A DNA stretch of 64,000 nt, taken from assembly GCF_021390515.1 (NCBI RefSeq), contig NZ_JAJUXI010000002.1, positions 496,001-560,000 of the forward strand. The letters are read 5' to 3'. Below are positions 19,293 to 27,714 of this stretch, in pieces (positions within the stretch are counted from its first letter, which is position 1; the number at the start of each line of letters is the position of its first letter). The notes below the pieces were generated by a model, which made no database searches, had not been told where the DNA came from, and was given only the letters and a program-made list of their open reading frames with translations. The DNA is from Dyadobacter sp. CY326 (GTDB taxonomy: Bacteria > Bacteroidota > Bacteroidia > Cytophagales > Spirosomataceae). A program made the position numbers and the translations under genes.

Positions 19293-20669
19293 TTACGCTT
19301 TTCTATTGCGGATATACCAGTCGCGGAAGCTTTCTTTCGGCGGTTCGGGCATTTCGCGCTGTTTGAACCAGGGATTCATTCCATTGTTGACCACAAAAGG
19401 AATCGTCCGCATCAGCGAGCGACCCAGCTTGCCCGACCATTGGTAAAATCTTGGCTGGGACAGCACAACGGACATCGCCTTAATGCCCAGTTCCTTCGCC
19501 TGAGGCACGTGGCCGCCTTTTACCAAAACCTGCCTCCATTTATAAAGCTGGTCGTGAATGTCAATTTTTACGGGACAAACATTGGAACAACTGCCGCATA
19601 ATGTGCTTGCAAAGGGCAGATCCGCATTCTTGGTCATGTCCAGGTTCGGCGCCAAAATGGAGCCGATCGGTCCGGCAACGGCATTGTGGTAACTGTGCCC
19701 GCCGCTTCTTCTGTAAACCGGACAAGTATTCATACATGCACCGCAGCGAATGCATTTCAATGAATTCCGGAAGTCGGCGCGTCCGAGTTGCGTGGTGCGA
19801 CCGTTGTCGACAATGATTAAATGCATTTCCTGCCCTGCTCTCGGCTTTTTGAAATGACTGCTGTAAGTGGTGATCGGCTGCCCCGTGGCGCTTCTTGCCA
19901 ATAATCTCAGAAAAACGGCCAGATCGCGTTGCTTGGGGATTATTTTTTCAAAACCCATGGATGCAATGTGAATATCGGCCAGGTGCGCGCCCATATCGGC
20001 GTTGCCTTCGTTGGTGGAAACTACGAAGCCGCCTGTTTCGGCAATCGCGAAGTTGACCCCGGTCAGTGCTGCCCTCCTGGTCAAGAACTTATCACGCAGA
20101 TGCTGTCTTGCAGCCTCTGTCAAATATTGCGGATCGGTTGCGCCCGCTTCTGTTCCAAGGTGTTCATGGAAAAGGTCGCCAATGTCTTTCTTCTTTAAAT
20201 GAATGGCCGGAAGCACAATGTGACTCGGCGGCTCGTTGCGCAACTGCACAATCCGCTCACCAAGATCCGTGTCAATAACTTCAATTCCGTTTTTGGTCAA
20301 AAACTCATTCATATGACATTCTTCAGTCAGCATCGATTTGCTCTTGACCATCCTGTCAATGTTGCGCTGCTTCAAAAGGTTAAGCACAATCTCGTTATGC
20401 TCGGCCGCATCTGCTGCCCAGTGAACATGAACGCCGTTGGCTTTTGCTTTTTCCTCAAAGGCAACGAGCAGCTCGTCCATATGTGACAAAACATAGTTCT
20501 TGATCCCGGACGCCGCTTCCCGCAACTGCTCCCATTCAGGCAATAGTTTGGAAGATTTATCCCGCTTTTGACGGACAAACCATAAGGTTTCGTCGTGCCA
20601 ATCCACGTAAGGCTCGTCCCTGTTAAAGACCTCCGAAGCCGCTGAATGTTCAATAATTGTTTTAGACAT
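19293..20669 (-). CDS. lutB: Lactate utilisation iron-sulfur protein B
   Basis: 458 residues. The LutB/LldF subunit carries a LUD domain (about 60-290, with FAIAETGGFVVSTNEGNAD) and two ferredoxin-type cluster motifs: CIRCGACMNTCPVYR near 305 and CGSCSNVCPVKIDI near 357. The C-terminal FKQREMPEPPKESFRDWY is family-typical. It transfers electrons from lactate oxidation, probably to the quinone pool. It is transcribed with lutC; its promoter must lie in the 242-nt gap shared with the divergent secreted-protein gene. Confidence 0.95.
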   Translation of the reverse strand: MSKTIIEHSAASEVFNRDEPYVDWHDETLWFVRQKRDKSSKLLPEWEQLREAASGIKNYVLSHMDELLVAFEEKAKANGVHVHWAADAAEHNEIVLNLLKQRNIDRMVKSKSMLTEECHMNEFLTKNGIEVIDTDLGERIVQLRNEPPSHIVLPAIHLKKKDIGDLFHEHLGTEAGATDPQYLTEAARQHLRDKFLTRRAALTGVNFAIAETGGFVVSTNEGNADMGAHLADIHIASMGFEKIIPKQRDLAVFLRLLARSATGQPITTYSSHFKKPRAGQEMHLIIVDNGRTTQLGRADFRNSLKCIRCGACMNTCPVYRRSGGHSYHNAVAGPIGSILAPNLDMTKNADLPFASTLCGSCSNVCPVKIDIHDQLYKWRQVLVKGGHVPQAKELGIKAMSVVLSQPRFYQWSGKLGRSLMRTIPFVVNNGMNPWFKQREMPEPPKESFRDWYIRNRKA

Positions 20670-20755
20670 AGTTATCTTAACAATTTGGTAATAGTATTTT
20701 ATAAAGAATAAGAATTGTACTTTTCACATTCGTTGCACTATTCCAAGTTTGCTGT

Positions 20756-20770
20756 TTGTTTAATAAACAA
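20756..20770. promoter_or_regulatory. Palindrome TTGTTTA-A-TAAACAA upstream of lutB
   Basis: Perfect 7-bp arms around one base, 87 nt upstream of the lutB start in the divergent intergenic region. Its place fits an operator for lutBC or the neighbouring gene. The plus strand continues with CTTTTTATTT, so a weak hairpin/terminator role is the other possibility. Confidence 0.4.
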
Positions 20771-20818
20771 CTTTTTATTTAGCGCCAAAAAGCTATTTTA
20801 TTGTATTGCAATATCTTA

Positions 20819-20826
20819 TACTTTTG
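20819..20826 (+). promoter_or_regulatory. Bacteroidota -7 box (TACTTTTG) for the small secreted protein gene
   Basis: An exact TAnnTTTG octamer with a TTG at 20801-20803. The 15-bp spacer is a little shorter than usual. The predicted start gives a leader of about 80 nt before ATG 20912. Confidence 0.5.
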
Positions 20827-20911
20827 AATCACAAAGTTATTCGATCAGGGCATCGGAGTCTGAAACAAGTTTAGTTTAACTTTTTTTAGACACAATTAAA
20901 TTTTCACTCTT

Positions 20912-21304
20912 ATGAAAACTAAAAACACGCTTCTCATCGCAGCCTTGACTGGCTTGCTTTTATCAGGTTCAGCATTGACAGTTAATGCACAAACCAACAT
21001 CGCAACTGAAAAAACTGAAACGGTTTCTAACAAACTGACAGTTCTTCAGATCAAACCAATGCAATTCCGCGTTTCATATAATAATCCGGCTTCAAAAAAT
21101 GTAGCCGTTCGCATTCTGGACACTGACAAAAATGTACTTTTTTCAGAAAGCAGACGCGTGGATAACAACTATTTGAAATATTTCGACTTATCGACTTTGA
21201 TGGATGGAACTTACACATTCGAAATCACGGACGGTAAAGAGAAGGCTACACAATCATTTGATATTTTGACTACAACCAGCCGCGTTGTTTCTTCCATCAA
21301 CTAA
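20912..21304 (+). CDS. Small secreted protein of unknown function
   Basis: 130 residues. A clear signal peptide (LLIAALTGLLLSGSALTVNA) ends before QTN. The mature part has a short Thr/Glu-rich lead and then a beta-sandwich-like stretch (LQIKPMQFRVSYNNPASKN, VRILDTDKNVLFSE, FDLSTLMDGTYTFEITDGKE). The DGTYTFEI pattern recalls the small Ig-like or sorting-type domains of Bacteroidota secreted proteins, but I recognise no named family and no C-terminal sorting signal. It lies between lutB and lutA in the opposite direction, with its own promoter box and terminator. Confidence 0.8.
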   Translation: MKTKNTLLIAALTGLLLSGSALTVNAQTNIATEKTETVSNKLTVLQIKPMQFRVSYNNPASKNVAVRILDTDKNVLFSESRRVDNNYLKYFDLSTLMDGTYTFEITDGKEKATQSFDILTTTSRVVSSIN

Positions 21305-21346
21305 CAACGAGCTCTTCTCAGATTCTGAAATTCCCGTAAACTTTGT

Positions 21347-21384
21347 AAAATGCCGGTTCCTATGCAGGGATCGGCATTTGTTTT
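21347..21384 (+). terminator. Terminator of the small secreted gene, overlapping the lutA 3' end
   Basis: Arms AAATGCCG and CGGCATTT (8 bp, 16-nt loop) are followed by GTTTTAAAG. The right arm lies inside the last codons of lutA on the other strand. Confidence 0.55.
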
Positions 21385-22133
21385 AAAGCACTGTTCAAAA
21401 TTTCGGCAATGTGCTTGACTTGTACATTGCTTTTGCTTCTCCTCAAAATTCCTTCCAGATGCAAAAGACAGCTCATATCCGATCCGGTTATATATTCTGC
21501 ATTGTGCCGAATGTGGTCTGAAACGCGATCCTTGCCCATTTTTGCCGAAACTGCCTCTTCACTTACACAAAAAGTCCCACCGAATCCGCAGCATTCATCT
21601 GCCCGATCCAGTTCTACCAGTTGCAAACCTTTGACATTCTTTAAAAGGGAAACGGGCTTGGAAAATGGCACCGCATTCAATTCCGACATTTGCGACAAAT
21701 GCAAACCCCGCTGTCCGTGACAGCCCTGATGCAATCCAACGCGATAGGGAAATTCGGCTTCTATGAAATCCACTTTCAAAATATCGACAATGAATTCAAC
21801 GAGCTCGTAAACTTTTTTGCGCAAGACTTTGGACTCGTCCAGCTTATTATCAACTTTCAAATGTTCCTTAATGTGCAGCACGCAACTTCCTGATGGCGAC
21901 ACGACATAATCACACTCAGCGAATTGGTTGTAAAAAAGGCGGTCGCAATCTTTGGTCAGATGTTCAAATCCTGAATTGGCCATTGGCTGCCCGCAGCATG
22001 TCTGGCTGAGGGGGAATGTTACGGTGCAACCCAATTTTTCAAGCAATTCGAGCGTCGCGATCCCAACTTGCGGATAAAACTGGTCCACATAGCAGGGAAT
22101 AAATAATCCGATCTTCAAATCCGAGTAATTCAT
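21360..22133 (-). CDS. lutA: Lactate utilisation iron-sulfur protein A
   Basis: 257 residues from ATG 22133 (MNYSDLKIGLFIPCYVDQFY). The frame is open upstream, but that part overlaps the endonuclease-like gene out of frame. Two cysteine-rich CCG domains are seen: QTCCGQPMANSG near residue 45 and DECCGFGGTFCV near 180, as in LutA/LldE and heterodisulfide reductase D-like proteins, which bind clusters in lactate oxidation. The start follows the upstream gene's stop by one base. An opposing gene separates it from lutBC, so it is probably transcribed with the upstream genes instead. Confidence 0.95.
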   Translation of the reverse strand: MNYSDLKIGLFIPCYVDQFYPQVGIATLELLEKLGCTVTFPLSQTCCGQPMANSGFEHLTKDCDRLFYNQFAECDYVVSPSGSCVLHIKEHLKVDNKLDESKVLRKKVYELVEFIVDILKVDFIEAEFPYRVGLHQGCHGQRGLHLSQMSELNAVPFSKPVSLLKNVKGLQLVELDRADECCGFGGTFCVSEEAVSAKMGKDRVSDHIRHNAEYITGSDMSCLLHLEGILRRSKSNVQVKHIAEILNSALKQMPIPA

Positions 22134-22134
22134 T

Positions 22135-22917
22135 TTACCAAAATTCAATGGTGGCAAGTATGGGATAATGGTCGGAAACTTCCGGGTAATTTCTGATGAC
22201 CTTGTAATCTCTGATCCTGATTTTGCTGTTGAGCAGCGCAAAAATATAATCAAACCGGTCACCAGGTAAGCCCTCATTCCAGGTCTGCAATTGCGATCCC
22301 TGAGCTGCATCCTGCCATTTATTCCGGAAAGAAAAATATGGCTGTTCGTTTGGCCGCGCGCCCATGTCCATGCCAATTAACACCGGCTGAACGCTGTTGA
22401 CCAGCATTTGATTAATGTAAGCGGCTTGGAGCGCCCTGTCCATCATGGACGCATATTCAAGTCGCGAGTTACAAAAACGGAATGTCAGTCCGCGTGCTGG
22501 CTTTACAAGCCCGCATAACAAAATCTTCGGGTCCGCGCCGCCTGTTTTAGGCAGGTTAATGGTCTGCGTTTTTTCAAATGGCCAAACCGAAAGTATGCCC
22601 ACTCCCTGCGAACCGTTCTCTGATTTGTCTGCAACGCCATACAAATAATGCATGCCCGTCTGCACCGCAATTTGTCTGAGCTGAAACTGCACTTTGCCAT
22701 CGCCTACCAAACTATCAACTGCCTGCAAAGCAATCAGATCGGGTTTGTGCTCGCTGATAATCCTGAGAATGTCCCTTAAATTAGACTCCTCAGCATTATT
22801 CAGGCCATGCCGGATGTTGAAACTCATCACTTTCACCAAAACGGCCTTTCGGGGCTTTGAGGCGAGCAATGTGCAAGACAAACTGGCAATTAATAACAGA
22901 TAAATTAATTTACGCAA
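22135..22917 (-). CDS. Endonuclease/exonuclease/phosphatase family protein, exported
   Basis: 260 residues. The N-terminus is hydrophobic and ends in a possible lipobox (IASLSC). The EEP fold motifs are recognisable: VMSFNIRHG near 30, DLIALQAVDS near 60 (the usual Glu of the LQE motif is replaced by Ala-Val, LQAVD), GMDMGARPNE near 197 in place of the usual GDFN, and SDHYPILATI at the end. The altered metal-site positions make activity uncertain; the family covers nucleases and sugar- or inositol-phosphatases. It sits between the deoxysugar genes and lutA with a 1-nt gap to lutA. Confidence 0.82.
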   Translation of the reverse strand: MRKLIYLLLIASLSCTLLASKPRKAVLVKVMSFNIRHGLNNAEESNLRDILRIISEHKPDLIALQAVDSLVGDGKVQFQLRQIAVQTGMHYLYGVADKSENGSQGVGILSVWPFEKTQTINLPKTGGADPKILLCGLVKPARGLTFRFCNSRLEYASMMDRALQAAYINQMLVNSVQPVLIGMDMGARPNEQPYFSFRNKWQDAAQGSQLQTWNEGLPGDRFDYIFALLNSKIRIRDYKVIRNYPEVSDHYPILATIEFW

Positions 22918-22950
22918 ACCTTTTAGAACGCTAAGTCACAAACCTCTTCC

Positions 22951-23286
22951 TTATTCTTTGAGGGCAAATATTTTATCCATTAAAACCCATTTTTCGCCGG
23001 GCTTAGCAGAAGGCATGGCCTTTTGATATTTCCACATCAGCTGCTCCCATTCCTGAACTTGCGGATTGGCAGCATCCATTTGTGCTTTATTTTCAAAACT
23101 GAAATCGTCTTCCGTTTCCATGATCATGAACATGCGGTCGCCGATCCGGTAAATTTCCATTTGGGTGATCCCCGCGTCGAGAATGCTTTTCTCGATTTCG
23201 AGCCTTGCTTTTTTGTGATATGCTTCATACTCAGCGATCATCGCAGGGTCATCTACCAAATCCACGGCCAGGCAATATCTTTTCAT
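22951..23286 (-). CDS. L-rhamnose/L-fucose mutarotase (RhaM family)
   Basis: 111 residues, the usual length for this dimeric ferredoxin-like family (COG3254). It interconverts the anomers of 6-deoxy sugars. Conserved features include MKRYCLAVDLVDDPAMIAEY, the AYHKKARLEI segment with the catalytic-type His near 24, the RMFMIMETEDDF strand, and the Trp-rich WEQLMWKYQKAMP. Members exist for L-rhamnose and for L-fucose and cannot be told apart here. It is 9 nt downstream of the lactonase, the last gene of the sugar operon before the EEP gene. Confidence 0.93.
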   Translation of the reverse strand: MKRYCLAVDLVDDPAMIAEYEAYHKKARLEIEKSILDAGITQMEIYRIGDRMFMIMETEDDFSFENKAQMDAANPQVQEWEQLMWKYQKAMPSAKPGEKWVLMDKIFALKE

Positions 23287-23295
23287 AGCATTGAA

Positions 23296-24126
23296 TTAAA
23301 TGTCAAGATTATAAAATTCAATCGCATTTTTACCCATCACTTTTTGCAAATCAGTGTCCGAAAACATGCTCAAATAATCAGTCAAAATTCCTTTCGCGCC
23401 TTCATATTCTGCTGCGACGAGGCAAACGGGCCAATCGGAGCCGAACATTAACCTTTCCATTCCAAATGCTTCAAAAACGACATCTAGATAAGGACGAAAA
23501 TCGGCTTTCTCCCAATTTTGCCAATCCGCTTCGGTTACCATTCCGGACACTTTGCAACTGACATTGGAAAGCTCGGCAAGATTGCGGATGTCCGTTGCCC
23601 AAGGCTGCATTTCACCATTTTTGATCAAAGGCTTTGCAATATGATCCAGAACAAAATGCACATTGGGCAGCTTCACGGCAAAATTGAATGCTTCTTTCAG
23701 TTGATCCTGACGAATCAGCATGTCATAGGTAAAATTAAATGCAACCAACTGACCAACGCCTTTGATAAAACCAGGCTGCAACATAAACCCTTCGGCCTCA
23801 CCCTGCACCACGTGTCTGAAACCTTTTAGTTTTTCAAACTGCGAATATTTTTCAAGCTGATCATACAAGTTGTCTGCCTGCAAGTCAACCCAGCCGACAA
23901 CGCCGTTTATAAAGTAATTAGCCTCGGCCAGTTGCAATAAAAATTCCGTCTCGGAACGCGACTGCGAAGCTTGCACTGCCACGCACCCATCCACGCGATT
24001 TGCTTTCAAAACCGGTTGCAGATCGGCCGGCAGGAAGTTCTTCTGAATAACAGACATTTCCGGGGTTATCCATGAATCACGTTCCTGTTCAAAAATCCAG
24101 AAATGCTGATGCGCGTCAATGACCAT
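23296..24126 (-). CDS. Amidohydrolase 2 family lactonase (L-fucono/L-rhamnono-lactonase type)
   Basis: 276 residues. The motif VIDAHQHFWIF at the N-terminus gives the HxH pair; FVLDHIAKP near 180 and MFGSDWPVC near 250 complete the amidohydrolase active site. Members next to sugar-acid genes open the aldonolactone formed by sugar dehydrogenases. It is packed between the mutarotase and the FAH-type hydrolase (2-nt gap), supporting a role as the L-fuconolactonase or L-rhamnonolactonase of the pathway. Specific substrate is inferred from context. Confidence 0.9.
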   Translation of the reverse strand: MVIDAHQHFWIFEQERDSWITPEMSVIQKNFLPADLQPVLKANRVDGCVAVQASQSRSETEFLLQLAEANYFINGVVGWVDLQADNLYDQLEKYSQFEKLKGFRHVVQGEAEGFMLQPGFIKGVGQLVAFNFTYDMLIRQDQLKEAFNFAVKLPNVHFVLDHIAKPLIKNGEMQPWATDIRNLAELSNVSCKVSGMVTEADWQNWEKADFRPYLDVVFEAFGMERLMFGSDWPVCLVAAEYEGAKGILTDYLSMFSDTDLQKVMGKNAIEFYNLDI

Positions 24127-24128
24127 AA

Positions 24129-24992
24129 TTAAAGTGGCTTCCAGGCAACTGCTTCCTGTTTTTGTGTGCCTAATTTCTCAATGCCAAGCTCAACAATGTC
24201 GCCTGCTTTCAAATACATTTGCGGCTTCATTCCCAATCCAACGCCAGCCGGAGTTCCGGTTGTAATAACGTCACCCGGCAGTAAAGTCATGAACTGGCTC
24301 AGATAACTGATCAAAAACGGAACCTGAAAAATCATGTCGGAGGTGCTGCTGTCCTGAATTTTCTTTCCGTTCAATGTCAACCAAAGATTTAGATCATTTG
24401 CATTGCCCACTTCATCCGGCGTAACCAAATACGGCCCAAGCGGAGCAAATGTGTCATTGCTTTTTCCCTTAACCCATTGTCCACCGCGCTCCATTTGGAA
24501 CGCCCGTTCTGAATAGTCGTTATGAACTGTGTAACCCGCCACATAATTCAATGCATCCGCCTCTTCAACATAACTTACTCTTTTTCCAATGACAAAAGCC
24601 AGCTCCACTTCCCAATCCGTTTTTTCCGAACCTCTTGGAATGATCACATCATCATTTGGTCCGCATAATGCAGAGGTTGATTTGAAAAATACGATCGGCT
24701 CTTTCGGCAGTTCTGTCGCCCCGGATTCGTAGGCGTGCTTGGCGTAGTTCATGCCAATGCAAATGATCTTGGAAGGCCTCGCCACGCAGGAACCATATCT
24801 AAAACCTGCCGCAATTTCGGGGCAGCTTGCCGAATTGGTGCTTAACCATTCGGTGAGACGTGATAACCCGTCTGTTGCGAAAAATTTCTCGTTATAATCT
24901 TCACCAAATGCAGACACGTCCAGTTGCTTGCCATCTGCAAGTTCTACACCAGGTTTTTCCTGTTCAAAAGCGCCAAATCGGAATAGTTTCAT
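24129..24992 (-). CDS. FAH family hydrolase, likely 2,4-diketo-3-deoxy-L-fuconate/rhamnonate hydrolase
   Basis: 287 residues. The fumarylacetoacetate-hydrolase fold is clear: IICIGMNYAKHAYESG near 75, PIVFFKSTSALCGPNDDVI near 100, DWEVELAFVIGK near 125 with the metal-binding acidic residues, and TTGTPAGVGLGMKP near 240. Family members in deoxysugar clusters cut the 2,4-diketo-3-deoxy acid into pyruvate and L-lactate. Similar proteins are often labelled ureidoglycolate lyase, but the neighbours here argue for the sugar role. In the same operon, 40 nt after the SDR gene. Confidence 0.9.
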   Translation of the reverse strand: MKLFRFGAFEQEKPGVELADGKQLDVSAFGEDYNEKFFATDGLSRLTEWLSTNSASCPEIAAGFRYGSCVARPSKIICIGMNYAKHAYESGATELPKEPIVFFKSTSALCGPNDDVIIPRGSEKTDWEVELAFVIGKRVSYVEEADALNYVAGYTVHNDYSERAFQMERGGQWVKGKSNDTFAPLGPYLVTPDEVGNANDLNLWLTLNGKKIQDSSTSDMIFQVPFLISYLSQFMTLLPGDVITTGTPAGVGLGMKPQMYLKAGDIVELGIEKLGTQKQEAVAWKPL

Positions 24993-25032
24993 AATTGTAT
25001 ATCAGCTTTCAGCATTGCCGTCGGCTTTTGTT

Positions 25033-25806
25033 TTAGTTATTCAATTTTTCAAATCCTCCATCGATCAGATAATCGCAGCCTGTGATAAATCCGGCTTCGT
25101 CTGAACAGAGATATAATGCCAGCGCGCCAATTTCTTCCGGCTTGGCCATTCTGCCAATTGGTTGTGTTTTGGATAATTTCTCAAACATTTCATCCTCTTT
25201 TCCAGGATAATTTTTTGAGATAAATCCGTCTACAAATGGCGTGTGCACACGGGCGGGAGAAATGCTGTTGCAGCGAATTCCGTCGTGGATATAGTCACGC
25301 GCAACCGATAATGTCATGGAAAAAACTGCGCCTTTGGCCGTCGAATAAGCAAACCGGTCCGGAATGCCAACCGTGGCTGCAATGGATGCCATATTCAGGA
25401 TCACGCCACCGCCACTGTTTTTCAAATGCGGAATGGTGGCCATAAGGCAATTGTAAACGCCTTTCACATTGACGCTCATTATCTTGTCAAAATCGAGCTC
25501 AGTGGTCGTGTCCGCTTTTCCAATGTGCGCAATGCCGGCATTATTTACCAAAATATTAATCGTCTGATTGGTCGCAATGGCGTTGATCACATTCACCACA
25601 TCAGCTTGTTTTGAAATATCGACAGCATGCGCCTCCGCTTGTCCGCCATCAGCAACGATCTGATTCACAACCTGATTAGCGAGCTCAATATTGAGTTCTA
25701 GTATATGAACCAATGCGCCCTGTTTTGCAAAAGTTTGTGAGATTGCAAGTCCAATTCCGCTTGCTCCTCCGGTCACCAATGCTGTTTTTCCGCTTAAATC
25801 AAACAT
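25033..25806 (-). CDS. SDR family oxidoreductase, likely deoxysugar(-acid) dehydrogenase
   Basis: 257 residues, classical short-chain dehydrogenase. It has the NAD(P) motif ALVTGGASGIGLAIS (TGxxxGxG), NNAGIAHIG near 87, catalytic Ser in ILNMASIAATVG and the YSTAK catalytic Tyr/Lys near 153. The residue after beta-2 is acidic or neutral (HILELN), favouring NAD+. In this operon it may oxidise 2-keto-3-deoxy-L-fuconate (or -rhamnonate) at C4; oxidation of the free sugar is the other option. The final GCDYLIDGGFEKLNN is family-typical. Confidence 0.9.
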   Translation of the reverse strand: MFDLSGKTALVTGGASGIGLAISQTFAKQGALVHILELNIELANQVVNQIVADGGQAEAHAVDISKQADVVNVINAIATNQTINILVNNAGIAHIGKADTTTELDFDKIMSVNVKGVYNCLMATIPHLKNSGGGVILNMASIAATVGIPDRFAYSTAKGAVFSMTLSVARDYIHDGIRCNSISPARVHTPFVDGFISKNYPGKEDEMFEKLSKTQPIGRMAKPEEIGALALYLCSDEAGFITGCDYLIDGGFEKLNN

Positions 25807-25871
25807 GAAGTTTATTGTAGTTATTGTTGGAAAAGGGCCTTCTGGCTAGTCTTTACTCCTTATTTCTCTTC

Positions 25872-25899
25872 ATTGCTGGGGGCAGAAGCCCCCGGCAAT
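25872..25899. other. GC-rich 12-bp hairpin between the UxaA-type gene and the SDR gene
   Basis: ATTGCTGGGGGC pairs with GCCCCCGGCAAT (one G-U pair) around a 4-nt loop. No T run follows on the minus strand. Lying inside an operon, it may be a processing or mRNA-stabilising stem. Confidence 0.7.
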
Positions 25900-25906
25900 T
25901 GATGGA

Positions 25907-27559
25907 TTATAGTGAAACTCCCCTTTTCCAGGGGATAAAATCATCCTGGCCGAGCTGCTGGGCTTTGGTTTGTTCGCCGCTGGCTACGCGGATCACATAT
26001 TCAAGCAATGCTTCTGCATTCTGTTCTAAACTTTGGGCGCCATCTACAACCGGTCCGCAATCAAAGTCGATCACGTCAGGCATGCGGTTGGTGAGCGTGG
26101 TGTTGGTTGCCACTTTGGCAACGGGACAAATCGGGTTTCCGGTGGGCGTCCCTAATCCGGTTGTGAAAAGAATGATGTTGGCTCCCGCGGCTGTTTGGCC
26201 GGTTGTTGCTTCCACGTCGTTTCCTGGTGTGCAAACCAGTTGCAAACCCGATTCTGTGGCTCTTTCTGTGTAATTCAGCACATCAGTAATGTATGCATTT
26301 CCTCCTTTTCTGGCAGCGCCGGCAGATTTAATTGCATCGGTGATCAAGCCATCCTTAATGTTTCCAGGAGACGGATTGAATGCAAATGCAGAGCCAACCG
26401 CCTCTGCCTTTCCTGCATAATCCCGCATTAGTTTTTCGAATTTCGCAGCTTTTTCCTCTGTCACGCAACGGTTAATGAGCTCTTGTTCAACGCCGTTCAG
26501 TTCAGGAAATTCTGCTAACAACGTTTGTCCGCCCAATCCTACAACAATGTCAGAAAGATGGCCAAGCACCGGATTAGCCGATATGCCTGAAAATCCATCC
26601 GAACCGCCGCATTTCAGTCCGACCGAAAGCTTGGACAAAGGTGCGTCGCTTCTTTCGAACTCATTGATCTTGGTCACACCCAAAAATGTTTCCTTAATCG
26701 CGCCAGCCATCAGTGAATATTCAGTGCCTTTCTGATGCTCAAATGCAAAGAACGGTTTGTTAAAATGCGGATCACGTTTCCTGATCTCGTCTTCCAGTGT
26801 TTTTAATTCTGAATTTTGGCAACCCAAACTTAAAACCGTGATTCCTGCAACATTGGGATGCACCGCATAAGCTGCAAAAAGGGCGCAAAGCGTGTTGGCG
26901 TCCGTTCTCGTGCCGCCGCAGCCGCCTTCGTGTGTGAGGAATTTGATTCCATCCACATTCTTGAACGGCCGTTCTGGTTTTCTCCTTACTGGCTCCCGCT
27001 CAGTGAATGCTTCCATGCTTTTGATGGTCCGCATATCGCCGTTTTGATACAAATGCAGGAAATCACGGACGTGCTCCCGGTAAATGTCGGTTTGTGCGTA
27101 ACCAAGCTCCCGCTCGAAAGCATCCTTCATAATGAGCACATTGCGGTTTTCACAAAAAACCAATGGCACCACGAGCCAGTAATTGTAAGTTCCTACGCGG
27201 CCGTCTTCACGGTGATATCCTCTGAATGTACGGTTTTGCCATTTCGAAACATCCGGCTGTATATAGGAATAAGGCTGGCGGTTTGCCGTGCTGTAATCCT
27301 GTGAATCGTGTTTAAGATTGAATGTAGTGATCGGTTCGCCTTTCCTGATCGGCTGCGATGCGCGGCCCACAAGCACGCCATACATAATGATAGCACCACC
27401 CGTTTCAATGTCCTCTGTTACAAATTTATGCTTTGCCGAGACGCCGTAAGGCAATGCATAATGACTTCCCTCCCACGCCACGTCGGCATTCACCGGCAAG
27501 TCGCGCAGAGCAACGATCACATTGTCAGAAGGATGTATTTTTAAAAGCTGTGACGCCAT
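25907..27559 (-). CDS. UxaA family (altronate dehydratase-like) sugar-acid dehydratase
   Basis: 550 residues, full length for UxaA proteins. Residues about 10-85 form the SAF-type N-terminal domain (LKIHPSDNVIVALRDLPVN, GEPITTFN). The C-terminal dehydratase domain contains THEGGCGGTRTDANTL near 215, LSVGLKCGGSDGFSGISANP near 315 and CTPGNDVEATTGQTAAGAN near 450. UxaA enzymes dehydrate altronate to 2-keto-3-deoxygluconate. In this cluster the same chemistry on L-fuconate or L-rhamnonate is the natural reading, since no enolase-superfamily dehydratase is present. It is the first gene of the operon, divergent from the AraC regulator. Confidence 0.92.
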   Translation of the reverse strand: MASQLLKIHPSDNVIVALRDLPVNADVAWEGSHYALPYGVSAKHKFVTEDIETGGAIIMYGVLVGRASQPIRKGEPITTFNLKHDSQDYSTANRQPYSYIQPDVSKWQNRTFRGYHREDGRVGTYNYWLVVPLVFCENRNVLIMKDAFERELGYAQTDIYREHVRDFLHLYQNGDMRTIKSMEAFTEREPVRRKPERPFKNVDGIKFLTHEGGCGGTRTDANTLCALFAAYAVHPNVAGITVLSLGCQNSELKTLEDEIRKRDPHFNKPFFAFEHQKGTEYSLMAGAIKETFLGVTKINEFERSDAPLSKLSVGLKCGGSDGFSGISANPVLGHLSDIVVGLGGQTLLAEFPELNGVEQELINRCVTEEKAAKFEKLMRDYAGKAEAVGSAFAFNPSPGNIKDGLITDAIKSAGAARKGGNAYITDVLNYTERATESGLQLVCTPGNDVEATTGQTAAGANIILFTTGLGTPTGNPICPVAKVATNTTLTNRMPDVIDFDCGPVVDGAQSLEQNAEALLEYVIRVASGEQTKAQQLGQDDFIPWKRGVSL

Positions 27560-27621
27560 AGTCTGCTCTAAATAAGTTTAAACCCGAAAGCCCGGTTATT
27601 GAATTTATCAACAAATGAACA

Positions 27622-27631
27622 GAAATATTTC
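27622..27631. promoter_or_regulatory. Palindrome GAAATATTTC in the dehydratase/AraC divergent gap
   Basis: A perfect 10-bp palindrome 63 nt upstream of the UxaA-type start and 84 nt upstream of the AraC start. The 155-nt gap is otherwise AT-rich and must hold both promoters. AraC-type proteins more often use direct repeats, so this is only a candidate. Confidence 0.3.
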
Positions 27632-27714
27632 AATACATTGATTCGTAATTATGGCAAAATTTTCAATTATATTGGCATATATATCCTCATAATAGAATCT
27701 TTTTGTAATTATTT

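Noticed and set aside
22134..22376. An 81-codon N-terminal extension of lutA.
   Set aside because: It runs out of frame through the 3' end of the EEP gene and lacks similarity to LutA; ATG 22133 fits the family start.
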